DNA of 64,000 bases from Microbacterium keratanolyticum (GCF_016907255.1 NZ_JAFBBQ010000001.1:930001-994000); one strand, 5' to 3'. Counted from the stretch's first letter, positions 1 through 8,649 are shown. Translations and numbers: made by a program. Notes: generated by a model from the sequence alone, not told the origin.

Positions 1-698
1 CCGGCGTCGAACTGGAGGTTCCAGGCGGCTCCCGCCGCAGCTGTCGCTTTGCCCGCAAGCTGATCCGCGAACGCGACGACCACGAGCGGAAGGAGCCAGA
101 GCACGGGTGAGCGGTACGTGACGATCAACAGCACGGCGACGATCAGGATCGTCACCGCAAGCAAGGTGAAATCCGCGCCCTCGAACGCGGCCGCGACGTC
201 CGCGCCGAAGGCCGGCCCACCGGTGACCTCGATCGTCAGCCCGGACGGTGTGATCCCGGCGATCTCGTCCCGAAGGGCGGCGACGACCTCCGCGGTTTCG
301 CCGTTGCTCGCACCGGTGGTGATCGGTACGACGAGGAGTGCGGCTTGCCCATCGTCACTCACGATGGGCCCGGAGATCTGCGACGCGGCAGAGGGATCCA
401 GTGCCCCGGGGAGCGCAGCCAGGTCCGTCTGATCATCGGCGCTCAACGCTGCCCCGTCTTCGCGCACGGCGACGAGCAGAACGGACTGGCGATCGGCGTC
501 AGGGAAGGTCTGCATGAGCGCGCTGACGCGCGCAGATTCAGAATCGGCCGGAGCAACGGCGTTGGCCGCGGGAGCATCCGCTCGGGCGAACAGTCCGAAC
601 AGCAGAACGAAACCGATCAGCCCTATGCCCAGCGAGATCCACGCTCCGCGTCGAGAAGTGAGCCGATCAGAAAGGGTGCGCGCGCGCAGATGTGTCAT
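1..698 (-). CDS. MMPL/RND-family membrane transporter, N-terminal part
   Basis: Reading leftwards from an ATG at 698 there is an open frame that runs off the left edge, giving about 232 residues. A short cytoplasmic N-terminus is followed by a membrane segment at about 20-38, an extracytoplasmic stretch of about 140 residues, and further membrane segments at about 177-195 and 198-216. The segment containing GPAFGADVAAAF just before the second membrane helix is typical of MmpL/YdfJ-type permeases. Such proteins export lipids or drugs using proton motive force. GGGGAG lies just upstream of the ATG. Only the first third of a normal 700-residue-plus protein is visible, so substrate cannot be guessed. 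Confidence 0.8.
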   Translation of the reverse strand, partial: MTHLRARTLSDRLTSRRGAWISLGIGLIGFVLLFGLFARADAPAANAVAPADSESARVSALMQTFPDADRQSVLLVAVREDGAALSADDQTDLAALPGALDPSAASQISGPIVSDDGQAALLVVPITTGASNGETAEVVAALRDEIAGITPSGLTIEVTGGPAFGADVAAAFEGADFTLLAVTILIVAVLLIVTYRSPVLWLLPLVVVAFADQLAGKATAAAGAAWNLQFDA

Positions 699-808
699 GC
701 TCCCCAGCCCAGCAGCGCACGCGGTCGCGGGGATCACCAGGAGGATGGAGCTTCCTCTCCACCTTTCGATCGAGACGCAGGCATCGGTGGCCTCCGCGGC
801 GCCGCGAT

Positions 809-1303
809 CTACCGCAGGGCGCGCAAGTACCGCCGTCGTGCGAAAAGCTGCGCCACGCGCAGCGCCGGGTAGAGCATCCGCCACGGCTGGTGCCGTGCCG
901 CCTGTGTGAGCGAGCGGATCGTGAGCACAACGGCGTCGCCGTCACGGTGCACGATGAAGGCTTCTTCTCCGGAGACCGGGTGGCCGGGCAAGGTGCGATA
1001 CGCGAAGCCCACGCGTTGCGCTGTCTGCACGACCGAGACGACCTCGATGGGCTCCTGGATTGTCAGCCACAGCACCCGTGCCGTCACGATGAGCTGCTCC
1101 CCGGCCACCACCGGGCCCTCCGCGTGCACCCGGAATCCGCTGCGGGTCTTCACCTTCCAGCGCAGCACGTCGTGTGTGGCGCGATTCCATGCCTCGTCGC
1201 CGTGGCCGACGACGGCTGCGACCTCGGATCGCCGGAAGGCAGCATCCGCCGACGGCCAGACAGGAAGGTGCGGGAGCGTCACTCGTTGCTCCCCGAACCG
1301 CAC
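809..1303 (-). CDS. DUF1990 family protein
   Basis: The 164-residue product resembles the DUF1990 family: the segment RVGFAYRTLPGHPVSGEEAF, with the Gly-His-Pro and Glu-Glu residues, is the family's most conserved part. The start is a GTG at 1303, which lies inside the 3' end of the SRPBCC-like gene to its right (25-bp overlap), so the two are probably co-transcribed and translationally coupled. There is no signal peptide or membrane segment. The biochemical role of the family is unknown. Confidence 0.75.
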   Translation of the reverse strand: MRFGEQRVTLPHLPVWPSADAAFRRSEVAAVVGHGDEAWNRATHDVLRWKVKTRSGFRVHAEGPVVAGEQLIVTARVLWLTIQEPIEVVSVVQTAQRVGFAYRTLPGHPVSGEEAFIVHRDGDAVVLTIRSLTQAARHQPWRMLYPALRVAQLFARRRYLRALR

Positions 1304-1740
1304 AGCGATTGGACGAGGTAGTGGTTTCGCTGGCGGATCAGACGTCGCAGGTACGGCACGAGGACGAGACGTTCTGCGACAGCGCCGAAGATCGGCGACG
1401 CGAGCGTGATGGAGTCGGTCATGACCGTCTCGTCACCGTCCCGGCCGAACTCGTGCAGATGATGGAAGCTCCGGAACGGCCCCGAGACCTGTTCGTCGAC
1501 GAAGCGGTGAGGGGCGTCGAGGCTCGTGATCTTCGAGGTCATTCGGAACCAGATGCCGAAGTGCCGCGCCCGCCAGGTGACTGTCTCGCCGAGCCCGATC
1601 CGCCCGCTCGTGACACCGGCGATCGCTCGCTCTCCTGACGTTTCCATCGACGCCTGGTGCGCATCGATGTTCAGCGACGCGTCGAACAGCCGCTCGACGG
1701 AGAGCCCCGTACGCGTGACGATCGTGAAGCTGGAGACCAC
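1279..1740 (-). CDS. SRPBCC (START-like) family protein
   Basis: The 153-residue product has the layout of a small SRPBCC/polyketide-cyclase-like lipid-binding domain: an N-terminal strand (SSFTIVTRTGLSVERLFD), a central GETVTWRARHFGIWFRMTS region and a C-terminal helix (AERLVLVPYLRRLIRQRN). These proteins form a hydrophobic pocket for small ligands; no ligand can be inferred here. It starts with GTG at 1740 with GGAGGC just upstream, and its end overlaps the DUF1990 gene, suggesting a two-gene unit. Confidence 0.75.
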   Translation of the reverse strand: MVSSFTIVTRTGLSVERLFDASLNIDAHQASMETSGERAIAGVTSGRIGLGETVTWRARHFGIWFRMTSKITSLDAPHRFVDEQVSGPFRSFHHLHEFGRDGDETVMTDSITLASPIFGAVAERLVLVPYLRRLIRQRNHYLVQSLCGSGSNE

Positions 1741-1759
1741 GCCTCCATCTTGTCAGCGC

Positions 1760-2305
1760 TCAGCGCAGGGTCGCCGCGAGCTCGCCCGCCGTGAGCGCGC
1801 GTTCTGCGAAGACGAGCCGGACCGCGTCGGGATCGGGGTTGCCCGCATCGGGCCCCCGGTGCACTTCGCGCAGCCCCAGCCGTCGCGCGACAGCGGCGGA
1901 GGCCTCGTTGTTGGCCAGCAGGTACGCGATGACCGGGAGGTCGGGATGGACGCGCTGCGCCGCATCGATCGCCGCACGCGCGAGTTCCGTTGCATAGCCG
2001 TGGCCGTGATGCTCGGGAGTGAGTCGGTAGCCGAGGTTCCAGACTGCATCGTGAAGCACGGAGCAGCCGCCATACCCGCGCAGAGCGCCGTCCTCGCGCC
2101 CGCGCGCGACCCAGACTCCGAGCCCGTGCGCGTCCCACTGCTGCGTCCAGCGGTCCAGCATCGCTCTCGTCTGCTCGGTGTCGGTGTGGCGCAGCGACGG
2201 GTAGTGCCGCCAGACCCGTTCATCGGAGCAGAGCGCGAACAGCTCGGACTCGTCATCCGGCAGGGGTCGGGTGAGCACAAGGCGCTCGGTCAGAAGCTGT
2301 TCCAC
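1760..2305 (-). CDS. GNAT family N-acetyltransferase (RimJ/RimL-like)
   Basis: The 181-residue product begins LLTERLVLTRPLPDDESELF and carries the acetyl-CoA-binding core around GYRLTPEHHGHGYATELARA, both typical of RimJ/RimL-type GNAT enzymes that acetylate amino groups on proteins or small molecules. An open frame continues further upstream without an ATG. I chose the GTG at 2305 because a TACATT hexamer ends exactly 6 nt before it, the leaderless spacing seen at many other genes in this window. It lies 19 bp upstream of the SRPBCC-like gene's start codon region and could be read through into it, though their products are unrelated. Confidence 0.85.
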   Translation of the reverse strand: MEQLLTERLVLTRPLPDDESELFALCSDERVWRHYPSLRHTDTEQTRAMLDRWTQQWDAHGLGVWVARGREDGALRGYGGCSVLHDAVWNLGYRLTPEHHGHGYATELARAAIDAAQRVHPDLPVIAYLLANNEASAAVARRLGLREVHRGPDAGNPDPDAVRLVFAERALTAGELAATLR

Positions 2306-2451
2306 CACGCCAATGTAGCCAGGGCGTCGGACGTTCACAGGCCGTAGGCGACCACTCGGCACCGATCCTCGACCTCCTGCCGCCGACGACTCCCGCGCCC
2401 GCCGACGCCGCCCGTAGCGTCACCGTGTTCGCAGATCACGAAGGAGATCGC

Positions 2452-2529
2452 GTGAACATCGCCGAGTACCTGCTGTACCGGCGTACGCAGGCGCGGCTGC
2501 GGGCGCTTCAGTCAGAGCTCGGCGAGTAG
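2452..2529 (+). CDS. possible 25-residue ORF with good ribosome-binding site
   Basis: A GTG at 2452 is preceded by AAGGAG at 2441-2446 (5-nt gap) and opens a frame encoding MNIAEYLLYRRTQARLRALQ plus five residues, ending in TAG one base before the response regulator's stop on the other strand. The same frame stays open upstream to about 2341 and reads like coding sequence without a clear start. It may be a tiny gene, or the surviving 3' end of a larger degraded one. I do not recognise it. Confidence 0.3.
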   Translation: MNIAEYLLYRRTQARLRALQSELGE

Positions 2530-2530
2530 T

Positions 2531-3133
2531 TCAGATCCAGCCGCGCTCTTCCGCGAGCAGCACGGCCTGCTGCCGGGTGGCGACAGACAGCTTGCCCAGG
2601 ATCGCTGAGATGTGGTTCCGCACGGTTCCCGGGGCGAGCAGCAGCGACCGGGCGATCTGTCCGGTCGTCTCCCCGCGCCGGCCCGCGCGCAGCACGTCGA
2701 GTTCGCGGTCCGTCAGTGGACTTCGCTCGTCGCTCAGGGCATCCGCCGCGATCTCGGGGTCGACATAGCGACCGCCGGCAGCCACCCGCCGGATGATCGC
2801 CGCGACCTCATCCGCGCCCCGCGACTTCGGCAGGAAGCCCGCGACGCCGGCGCTGAGTGCGCGTCGCAGCACCCCCGGTCGCGCGTGCCGGGTGACGACG
2901 ATGCAGCGGGTCGCGATGCTGCGGTTGAGCTTCTCTGCGACCTCGACGCCGTCGAGACCCGGCATCTCCAGATCGAGCAGACAGATGTCGGGCTGCAACC
3001 GCAGCGCGGTTTCGACCGCCTGCGTCCCGTCGGCGCATTCGGCGACCACATCGATGTCGCCCTCCAACCGCAGCAGGGCGGCCACGGCCGAGCGGATCAT
3101 GCCTTCATCGTCAGCGAGCAGAACGCGGATCAC
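2531..3133 (-). CDS. NarL/LuxR-family response regulator (DesR-like)
   Basis: The 200-residue protein has an N-terminal receiver domain (acidic pair Asp8-Asp9, phosphoacceptor Asp54 in LLDLEMPG, Thr81, Lys103) and a C-terminal LuxR-type helix-turn-helix at about 137-195 (LTDRELDVLRAGRRGETTGQ). It overlaps the upstream histidine kinase by 4 bp (ATGA), so the pair is translationally coupled and is its cognate regulator. A perfect palindrome in the kinase promoter (4395-4410) is a candidate autoregulatory site. The closest known relatives are DesR/LiaR/YvfU-type regulators of membrane or export genes; the divergent export gene at 4546 is a plausible target by position only. Confidence 0.93.
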   Translation of the reverse strand: MIRVLLADDEGMIRSAVAALLRLEGDIDVVAECADGTQAVETALRLQPDICLLDLEMPGLDGVEVAEKLNRSIATRCIVVTRHARPGVLRRALSAGVAGFLPKSRGADEVAAIIRRVAAGGRYVDPEIAADALSDERSPLTDRELDVLRAGRRGETTGQIARSLLLAPGTVRNHISAILGKLSVATRQQAVLLAEERGWI

Positions 3134-4377
3134 GGTGCCTCCTTCAAGACGGAAGGGGGCAGAGCAGATGCCGCGGCACGTCCCGGAACCGTCACGATCA
3201 CCGCGAACTCCTCGTCGCCGCGACGCACCTCGAGCGTGCCTCCGGCTTCGCGCACGCGACGGCCGATCCCTTCGAGACCCGAGCCGTCGGCGTCGGCCAC
3301 GACACCGGGGACGACGTCGTTGGCGATCTCGTAGCGCCAGACGGCGTCTGCGCGCGCAAGGGAGAGTCGGGCTTTTTTGCCTCCGCCGTGACGCAGGATG
3401 TTGGTCGTCGTCTCACGGATCACCGGTCCAAGATCGGCGCCGGGCGCATCGGCAGCATCCGGAGCGATCGTGGTCGTGACATCGAGGCCCGCCGCGCGCA
3501 GCAGATCGCTGGCGTTCGCGATCTCGTCGGGCAGCGGCACGGAACGGAAGCGCAACGCGAGGTCGCGGGTCCCCTGCCGCGCTTCGTCGACGCTGACGCG
3601 TGCTGCGCGCAGCTGTTCCAGCGCCGCATCCGGTTCACGAGACATGAGGCGCTCAGCGAGCTCCAGCTGCAGCGCGATGACCTGCAGATGGTGCCCCTGG
3701 AGGTCGTGCACGTCGGTCGCGACGCGCAGCCGCTCCTGGGTGGCGGCAAGTCGCGACTCGGAGATGCGCGCCTGATTCAGGGCGCTCAGGACGTCCCACC
3801 ACCACAGCGTCGTCACCGTCATCACCGGCAGGACCGTGCAGTAGAAGGCCGTCAGACCGGCTGCCGGTCCGGTGTGAAGAACCGCACTGCCCATGCGGGC
3901 GTCGATGATCCAGAGCGCGATCAGCGCGACAACGAGTCCGATCACGACTCGCGCACGAACCCCGCGCGGCCAGTGCAGCAGCGTCACACTCTGCGCCAGC
4001 GGGAAAGCACCGAGCAGCAGGCTCTCGCTCATGACGCCGAGAGTCGCACCGAACGCGACGGCGACCGCGAGAGGAACCAGCACGCTCATCCACTGCCCGT
4101 CGGCCGCCGTCTCGCCGTAGTGGCGGTAGCGGAACAGCAGCAGCAGCGTCGACGCGAACCACAGCAGGCCGCCGAGAAGAGCGGTGAGGACCACCGCAGT
4201 GCTCTCCCCGGCCGTGAACACCGCGCCGACGACGATCAGCACGAGCATCAGCTCGAGGAAGATCACACCGCCGACGGTGTACCACCAGGCGCCCGTGAGG
4301 CCACGCGCGAGGTGACGGGCGCCGGGAGCTGCATGCGCCGAAAGACCGTCGGGATCGGCGGCGTCGAGAGTGTTCAT
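3130..4377 (-). CDS. DesK-like sensor histidine kinase (HisKA_3)
   Basis: The 415-residue kinase has about five membrane helices between residues 30 and 200, then a HisKA_3 dimerisation domain with the phosphorylatable His224 in DVHDLQGHH, and a C-terminal HATPase domain (RETTTNILRHGGGKK as N box, GSGLEGIGRRV as G box). This is the DesK/LiaS-type architecture that senses the membrane state and phosphorylates NarL-type regulators. The ATG at 4377 is used because sequence upstream loses coding character; a TATCGT hexamer ends 7 nt before it. The stop codon overlaps the response regulator start. Confidence 0.92.
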   Translation of the reverse strand: MNTLDAADPDGLSAHAAPGARHLARGLTGAWWYTVGGVIFLELMLVLIVVGAVFTAGESTAVVLTALLGGLLWFASTLLLLFRYRHYGETAADGQWMSVLVPLAVAVAFGATLGVMSESLLLGAFPLAQSVTLLHWPRGVRARVVIGLVVALIALWIIDARMGSAVLHTGPAAGLTAFYCTVLPVMTVTTLWWWDVLSALNQARISESRLAATQERLRVATDVHDLQGHHLQVIALQLELAERLMSREPDAALEQLRAARVSVDEARQGTRDLALRFRSVPLPDEIANASDLLRAAGLDVTTTIAPDAADAPGADLGPVIRETTTNILRHGGGKKARLSLARADAVWRYEIANDVVPGVVADADGSGLEGIGRRVREAGGTLEVRRGDEEFAVIVTVPGRAAASALPPSVLKEAP

Positions 4378-4394
4378 CGGCTCCACGATACGGC

Positions 4395-4410
4395 CATGAC
4401 AGATGTCATG
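4395..4410. promoter_or_regulatory. palindrome CATGACA-GA-TGTCATG in kinase/regulator promoter
   Basis: CATGACAGATGTCATG is a perfect 7+7-bp inverted repeat with a 2-bp centre. It lies 5 bp upstream of a TATCGT hexamer (4385-4390, minus strand) that would serve as -10 for the histidine kinase gene, so the palindrome falls between the -35 and -10 positions. NarL-type regulators bind such dyads, making autoregulation by the neighbouring response regulator likely (inference). It is also about 136 bp upstream of the divergent export gene. Confidence 0.55.
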
Positions 4411-4545
4411 CCTCGCGCGTGCATTCCACCCGCAATGCGGTGACAGCCCGACACTTCTGCGGATCCCCGCAAGAGGCTGAACTGGATTCATCAGCCGGAC
4501 GACCGGCTCCCAGACGCACAGACAGCCCCTCACATCGGAGTCACC

Positions 4546-5100
4546 ATGAACCTCATCGAAACCTTCCAGAACCTCGTCGCCCAGGTTCCCGAGCTCGTGC
4601 AGCCGCTCATCGTCGCGCTTGCCGCCGCGGTGCCGTTCATCGAAGGAGAGGGCGCCGCTGCGATCGGCATCGCCGGCGGAATCAACCCGGTCGTTGCGGC
4701 GATCGCGGCGATCGCGGGCAACTTCCTGTGCGTCGCGATCCTTGTGCTCGCCAGCTCCGGTGCGCGCCAGGCCATCGTCACGAGCCGCGCCCGCAAGCGC
4801 GAGCTCGCCCTCGCCGGCGGCAGCGAGACCGTCGTCGAAGACGCGGCTGTGGTCGAGTCGACCGACAGCGACCGGAAGGCGGCCCGCAAGGCGAAGTTCC
4901 AGCGTGCACTCCTCAAGTACGGCGTCCCCGGAGTGAGCCTGCTCGGCCCGCTGCTGCTGCCGACGCAGTTCACCGCCACGATGCTCGCCGCCGCCGGAGT
5001 CACCAAGGTGCGCATCCTGTTCTGGCAGGCGCTCGCGATCATCGGCTGGACGACCATCATCACCGTGCTCATCAGCGGCCTGGTGCACGCCGTCAGCTGA
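4546..5100 (+). CDS. small multidrug-export family membrane protein
   Basis: The 184-residue protein has membrane helices at about 15-35, 40-62, 130-155 and 160-182 and a charged cytosolic loop (about 70-125). The segment VPFIEGEGAAAIGIAGGINP carries the conserved Pro-Glu-Glu pattern of the Sm_multidrug_ex family (COG2426), and the second half VPGVSLLGPLLLPTQFTATM matches its second conserved block. The function of the family as drug exporters is only suggested by name. It is divergent from the DesK/DesR-like pair, whose palindrome lies in the shared intergenic region. Confidence 0.75.
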   Translation: MNLIETFQNLVAQVPELVQPLIVALAAAVPFIEGEGAAAIGIAGGINPVVAAIAAIAGNFLCVAILVLASSGARQAIVTSRARKRELALAGGSETVVEDAAVVESTDSDRKAARKAKFQRALLKYGVPGVSLLGPLLLPTQFTATMLAAAGVTKVRILFWQALAIIGWTTIITVLISGLVHAVS

Positions 5101-5116
5101 CCTGCGATACCCATGG

Positions 5117-5144
5117 CGCCCGTCATCGCGATCGATGGCGGGCG
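5117..5144 (+). terminator. hairpin terminator after the export gene
   Basis: CGCCCGTCATC and GATGGCGGGCG form an 11-bp stem with one T:G pair around a 6-nt loop, 16 bp after the stop of the preceding gene, and are followed by TTATGT. It fits a factor-independent terminator with a weak U tract. Confidence 0.6.
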
Positions 5145-5241
5145 TTATGTCGTGTGCTTCTCCGCAGAGACTTGTCTGAAAGGAGCCTTTCGTCGATTAT
5201 CACTGCGGATAACCGACGGATGTCTCCTCTGACGACAGCGA

Positions 5242-5994
5242 TCAGGCCAGCTCGCTCGGGCTCAGCGTGTGAAAGACGGTGCGGATGCTGCGCCCGACGA
5301 CCGTGTGCAGTGCGAAGCCGGGCATGGCATCCGGGTCGGCGATCGGGTTGATCCGACTGCCGAGACGGAGCCGGGAGACGATACCTGGTGCCCCGAGCAC
5401 CGGCACTCCGGCGAAAGTCGCGGTGAAGGCCGTGTGGACATGACCCGAGAACACAGCGACGACCGCAGGGGAATCCTGAATCAGCCTCGCGAGGTCGTCG
5501 GGGTTTCGCAGCGGGTACGACTCGTCGACCGTGCGATGCCCGACGGGAACAGGAGGATGATGCAGCACCAGCACAACAGGTGCGGATGCCTCCGCGATCA
5601 GACGTCGCGCCTGCGCGAGGGTCGGGGCGTCGAGCATCCCGTCGTCTCGCCCATCGACATGGGAGTCGAGCGCGACGATCACGAGGCCATCGAGGTGAAG
5701 TGCATCGTCCGGCTGCGCGCTCATTCCCGCACGTGCCTTCGCTTCCTGCAGCGGCCCAGTGAGGTCATGGTTCCCCGCGCAGACGAGGGTCGGGATCTCG
5801 GTGGGTAGCGCGGCGAAGAACTCCGCGTACTCCTCGGCTCGACCGTGGTCGGCCAGATCGCCGCTCACGACGATCGCATCGACTTCGGGCAGTTCGACGA
5901 CGTGGCGCAGCACAGCCTCGAACCGCTCACGGCGTCGGGCGGATCCGTCGAGATGCGGATCGCTGAGATGCGCGATCGTGAGGTTGCCGGTCAT
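5242..5994 (-). CDS. metallophosphoesterase, Icc/CpdA-like phosphodiesterase
   Basis: The 250-residue protein carries every metal-binding motif of the calcineurin-like family in order: SDPHLDG near residue 12, GDLADH near 44, AGNHDLTG near 74, HHPP near 145 and GHVHTAF near 185. The arrangement matches class III cyclic-nucleotide phosphodiesterases such as CpdA and Rv0805; cAMP or another phosphodiester may be the substrate, but family members vary. The ATG at 5994 is supported by a TACGCT hexamer exactly 6 nt upstream. No signal peptide is present, so it acts in the cytosol. Confidence 0.9.
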   Translation of the reverse strand: MTGNLTIAHLSDPHLDGSARRRERFEAVLRHVVELPEVDAIVVSGDLADHGRAEEYAEFFAALPTEIPTLVCAGNHDLTGPLQEAKARAGMSAQPDDALHLDGLVIVALDSHVDGRDDGMLDAPTLAQARRLIAEASAPVVLVLHHPPVPVGHRTVDESYPLRNPDDLARLIQDSPAVVAVFSGHVHTAFTATFAGVPVLGAPGIVSRLRLGSRINPIADPDAMPGFALHTVVGRSIRTVFHTLSPSELA

Positions 5995-6096
5995 CTCGCG
6001 AGCGTAGCAATCACTCCACGATGTCGTCGCCGCGCATCGACGGCGAGCGACGATACCGATACGATTCCGAACCAACGATCATCCGAAAGGCACCGC

Positions 6097-6708
6097 ATGA
6101 GCATCGCATTCCTGCTGACGACTCTCGTCGTGGTCGCGACTCCCGGAACCGGAGCGGTCTACTCGATCGCCGCGGGACTCTCCCGAGGGACGAAGGCCGG
6201 GATCGTCGCCGCTCTCGGATGCACGCTCGGTGTGGTGCCGCACATGGTGGCCGCGATCACCGGGCTGGCGGCGATCCTCAACGCCTCCGCGATCGCCTTC
6301 CAGACGATCAAGTGGCTGGGCGTCGCGTATCTGGTCTACCTTGCGTGGCAGACGCTGCGGGACCGTTCACTGATCGATGTCGAGAAGTCTCCCGCTCCGG
6401 TGTCGTTCTGGCGGACGATCCGCACAGCGGTGCTCATCAACCTGCTGAACCCGAAGCTCACAATCTTCTTCCTGGCGTTCCTGCCGCAGTTCGTTCCCGC
6501 GGGCAGCACCAACAGCACAGGGCACATGGTCTTGCTGAGCCTGGTGTTCATGGCGTTGACGTTGGTCGTCTTCGCGATCTACGGCGTCTTCGCCGCCACG
6601 ATGCGCACACAGGTCATCAGCCGACCGCGCGTCATGGCGTGGCTGCGACGCACGTTCGCCGCCACCTACGTGCTGCTCGCCGGGCGGCTCGCCCTCGAAT
6701 CGCGCTAG
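6097..6708 (+). CDS. LysE/RhtB-family amino-acid exporter
   Basis: The 203-residue integral membrane protein has the six-helix LysE layout. The N-terminal block contains TPGTGAVYSIAAGLSRGTKA and the middle contains LINLLNPKLTIFFLAFLPQF, both family signatures. These carriers export amino acids or homoserine-lactone-like compounds. The ATG at 6097 has GAAAGG 8 nt upstream. It is divergent from the phosphodiesterase, sharing about 100 bp of control region. Confidence 0.93.
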   Translation: MSIAFLLTTLVVVATPGTGAVYSIAAGLSRGTKAGIVAALGCTLGVVPHMVAAITGLAAILNASAIAFQTIKWLGVAYLVYLAWQTLRDRSLIDVEKSPAPVSFWRTIRTAVLINLLNPKLTIFFLAFLPQFVPAGSTNSTGHMVLLSLVFMALTLVVFAIYGVFAATMRTQVISRPRVMAWLRRTFAATYVLLAGRLALESR

Positions 6709-6823
6709 TCGGGTCCTTCGATCGCCACAGCCGAACTCGTCGGTTCCGACCGCGCGTGCAAGAATCGGCGACAGCCCGACATATCCCTTGTGAGCGGACA
6801 TCGGAGCCGCCATAAGGAGTGCC

Positions 6824-7330
6824 ATGGGCGATCGATCGGATGCCTCCGCGATGCGATTCACGTCGGAGATCGCGGTGCACCTCGATGCCGTGTTCCGCTA
6901 CTTCCGGCGACGGGCGGCCACGACCGACGTGGATGACCTCACGGCTGAGGTTTTCGAGACCGCGTGGCGGAAGCTCGCCGACATCCCCTCGGAGCGGGCG
7001 CTGCCCTGGCTGTATCGCACCGCGGGTTTCGTCCTGGCGAATCATCGCCGCCGCGTGCAGAGCCTGCCGCTGCAACTCGTCGAAGAGCCGACCGACGAGG
7101 ACCACGCGCGCCGCATCGCAGAACGGGATCGGCTGTCTCGCGCGTTGGCTTTGCTGCCCGAACGCGACCGCGAGATCCTGCTCCTTCATGCCTGGGAGGG
7201 GCTTTCGGGCGACGAGCTCGGCGAGGCGCTCGCGATCTCCCGTTCCGGGGCCCAAGCCGCGCTCTCCCGCGCGCGCACGCGGTTTCGCGAGGTGTGGGAA
7301 CGCGACGCGCAAGATCTTCCCACCCACTGA
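6824..7330 (+). CDS. ECF-type RNA polymerase sigma factor
   Basis: The 168-residue protein has a region-2 domain (LDAVFRYFRRRAATTDVDDL to ETAWRKL, about residues 20-55) and a region-4 helix-turn-helix (LPERDREILLLHAWEGLSGD, about 112-160). The two domains are joined by an acidic linker, as in ECF sigma factors. AAGGAG precedes the ATG. The next gene, 42 bp downstream, encodes a single-pass membrane protein in the usual anti-sigma position. The target promoters are unknown. Confidence 0.92.
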   Translation: MGDRSDASAMRFTSEIAVHLDAVFRYFRRRAATTDVDDLTAEVFETAWRKLADIPSERALPWLYRTAGFVLANHRRRVQSLPLQLVEEPTDEDHARRIAERDRLSRALALLPERDREILLLHAWEGLSGDELGEALAISRSGAQAALSRARTRFREVWERDAQDLPTH

Positions 7331-7371
7331 CACATACTCTCTGACGCCATCCTCCGACGAGACGAGAATCC

Positions 7372-8649
7372 ATGAACGAGCAGACACCTTCCGACGGCCT
7401 CCGTCCGCTTCGTGACGCCGATCCGGCCGCAGAGGCAATCGCTTCGGACGCGCTGCGGACACGGGTTGTGGGGATCCCTGCGAGCGGACAGGCTCATGCA
7501 CGCAGACGGTGGCTCGTACCCGTGGCTGCGGCCGCGGCGGTCGTCGCCGTCGTCGGCGGCGCGTTCGCCTGGGGCTCCGGCGCACTCGCCCCTTCACCAG
7601 GAGTCACACCGCTGGCTGTGTCCACGGGCTCGCCCGAGACTCCGGCACCACCGATCGCACTGGGTTCGGCGGGCGGCGGGGCTCTGGAGCTGCAGGCCGA
7701 CACGATGGCGTCACCGTTCTTCACCGCACAAGGCGCGCATCGGTTTGTGGTCCCTCCGCTCGACGCCGCGACGTCCACGGCGTCCACGTGGGCCTTCGAG
7801 GGAGCGTCACGGTACTCCGCAGAGGAGGCATCCCGCATCGCTGCGGCGCTGGGCGTGAGCGGAGAACCCTCTACAGCAGATATGGGCGGGTGGATGATCG
7901 GCGACCCGGCTTCAGCACACCTCTTCCTGACCCCCTGGCGACTGTCCTACGAGGAAGGTACGCCACACCCGGTGAAGATCTGTGAACAGCAGGGCGATGA
8001 GCAGTACGGGCGCGACAAGCTGAACGATGATGGATCGTGGGCCTTCGGCCAGCACATGATCCAGTGCATGGCCGAGATGCCCTCGCCGAACGAGGACGAT
8101 GCGCAGGCCGCCATGAAGCGTTTCCTCACCGCCGTCGGAATCGACCCCGCTCACACGCAGATCACGATTATGGATATGGGCGACGACACGACCATCATGT
8201 CGGTGATCGCCGCTCTCGTCGTTGACGGCGACGTCACAGACATCACGGCAAACATCCAGGTCACGGCGCAGGGGATCCTTAGTGCCTCTGCCCCCGTCGG
8301 CACCGTCGTCTCGCTCGGTGAGTACCCGATCGTGAGCCCCGCGGATGCCGCACTTCGGCTCAACGACACCGCCTATGCTGCTTCCACGGTTCGAAGCCCC
8401 GGCATCGCTGACGGCATCGCCGCGTTGCCACCGGATGTTCCAGCCCCCGCGCCCACCCCCGGGGCGGCGATTCCTTGGTCGATCGGGGTGCACGAGATCA
8501 CCTCTGCGCGCCTCGGGCTCGCCAGCATCATCGGCCCCGACCGTGCGCACTATCTTGTTCCGGCCTACGAGTTCACGGCCTCGGATGGCACCGTCTGGAG
8601 CGTGATCGCGCTGGCCGACGAGGCCCTCGCAGAGAGCCCGCTCGGCTAG
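7372..8649 (+). CDS. membrane-anchored protein paired with ECF sigma factor
   Basis: The 425-residue protein has a cytosolic N-terminus of about 42 residues, one membrane helix at about 43-66 (WLVPVAAAAAVVAVVGGAFA) and a large extracytoplasmic domain. Position and topology suggest an anti-sigma factor, but the short N-terminus lacks a recognisable zinc-binding HxxxCxxC motif and I do not recognise the large outer domain. It could instead be a substrate of the sigma regulon. Its TAG stop shares a CTAG tetranucleotide with the convergent CcdA gene. Confidence 0.75.
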   Translation: MNEQTPSDGLRPLRDADPAAEAIASDALRTRVVGIPASGQAHARRRWLVPVAAAAAVVAVVGGAFAWGSGALAPSPGVTPLAVSTGSPETPAPPIALGSAGGGALELQADTMASPFFTAQGAHRFVVPPLDAATSTASTWAFEGASRYSAEEASRIAAALGVSGEPSTADMGGWMIGDPASAHLFLTPWRLSYEEGTPHPVKICEQQGDEQYGRDKLNDDGSWAFGQHMIQCMAEMPSPNEDDAQAAMKRFLTAVGIDPAHTQITIMDMGDDTTIMSVIAALVVDGDVTDITANIQVTAQGILSASAPVGTVVSLGEYPIVSPADAALRLNDTAYAASTVRSPGIADGIAALPPDVPAPAPTPGAAIPWSIGVHEITSARLGLASIIGPDRAHYLVPAYEFTASDGTVWSVIALADEALAESPLG

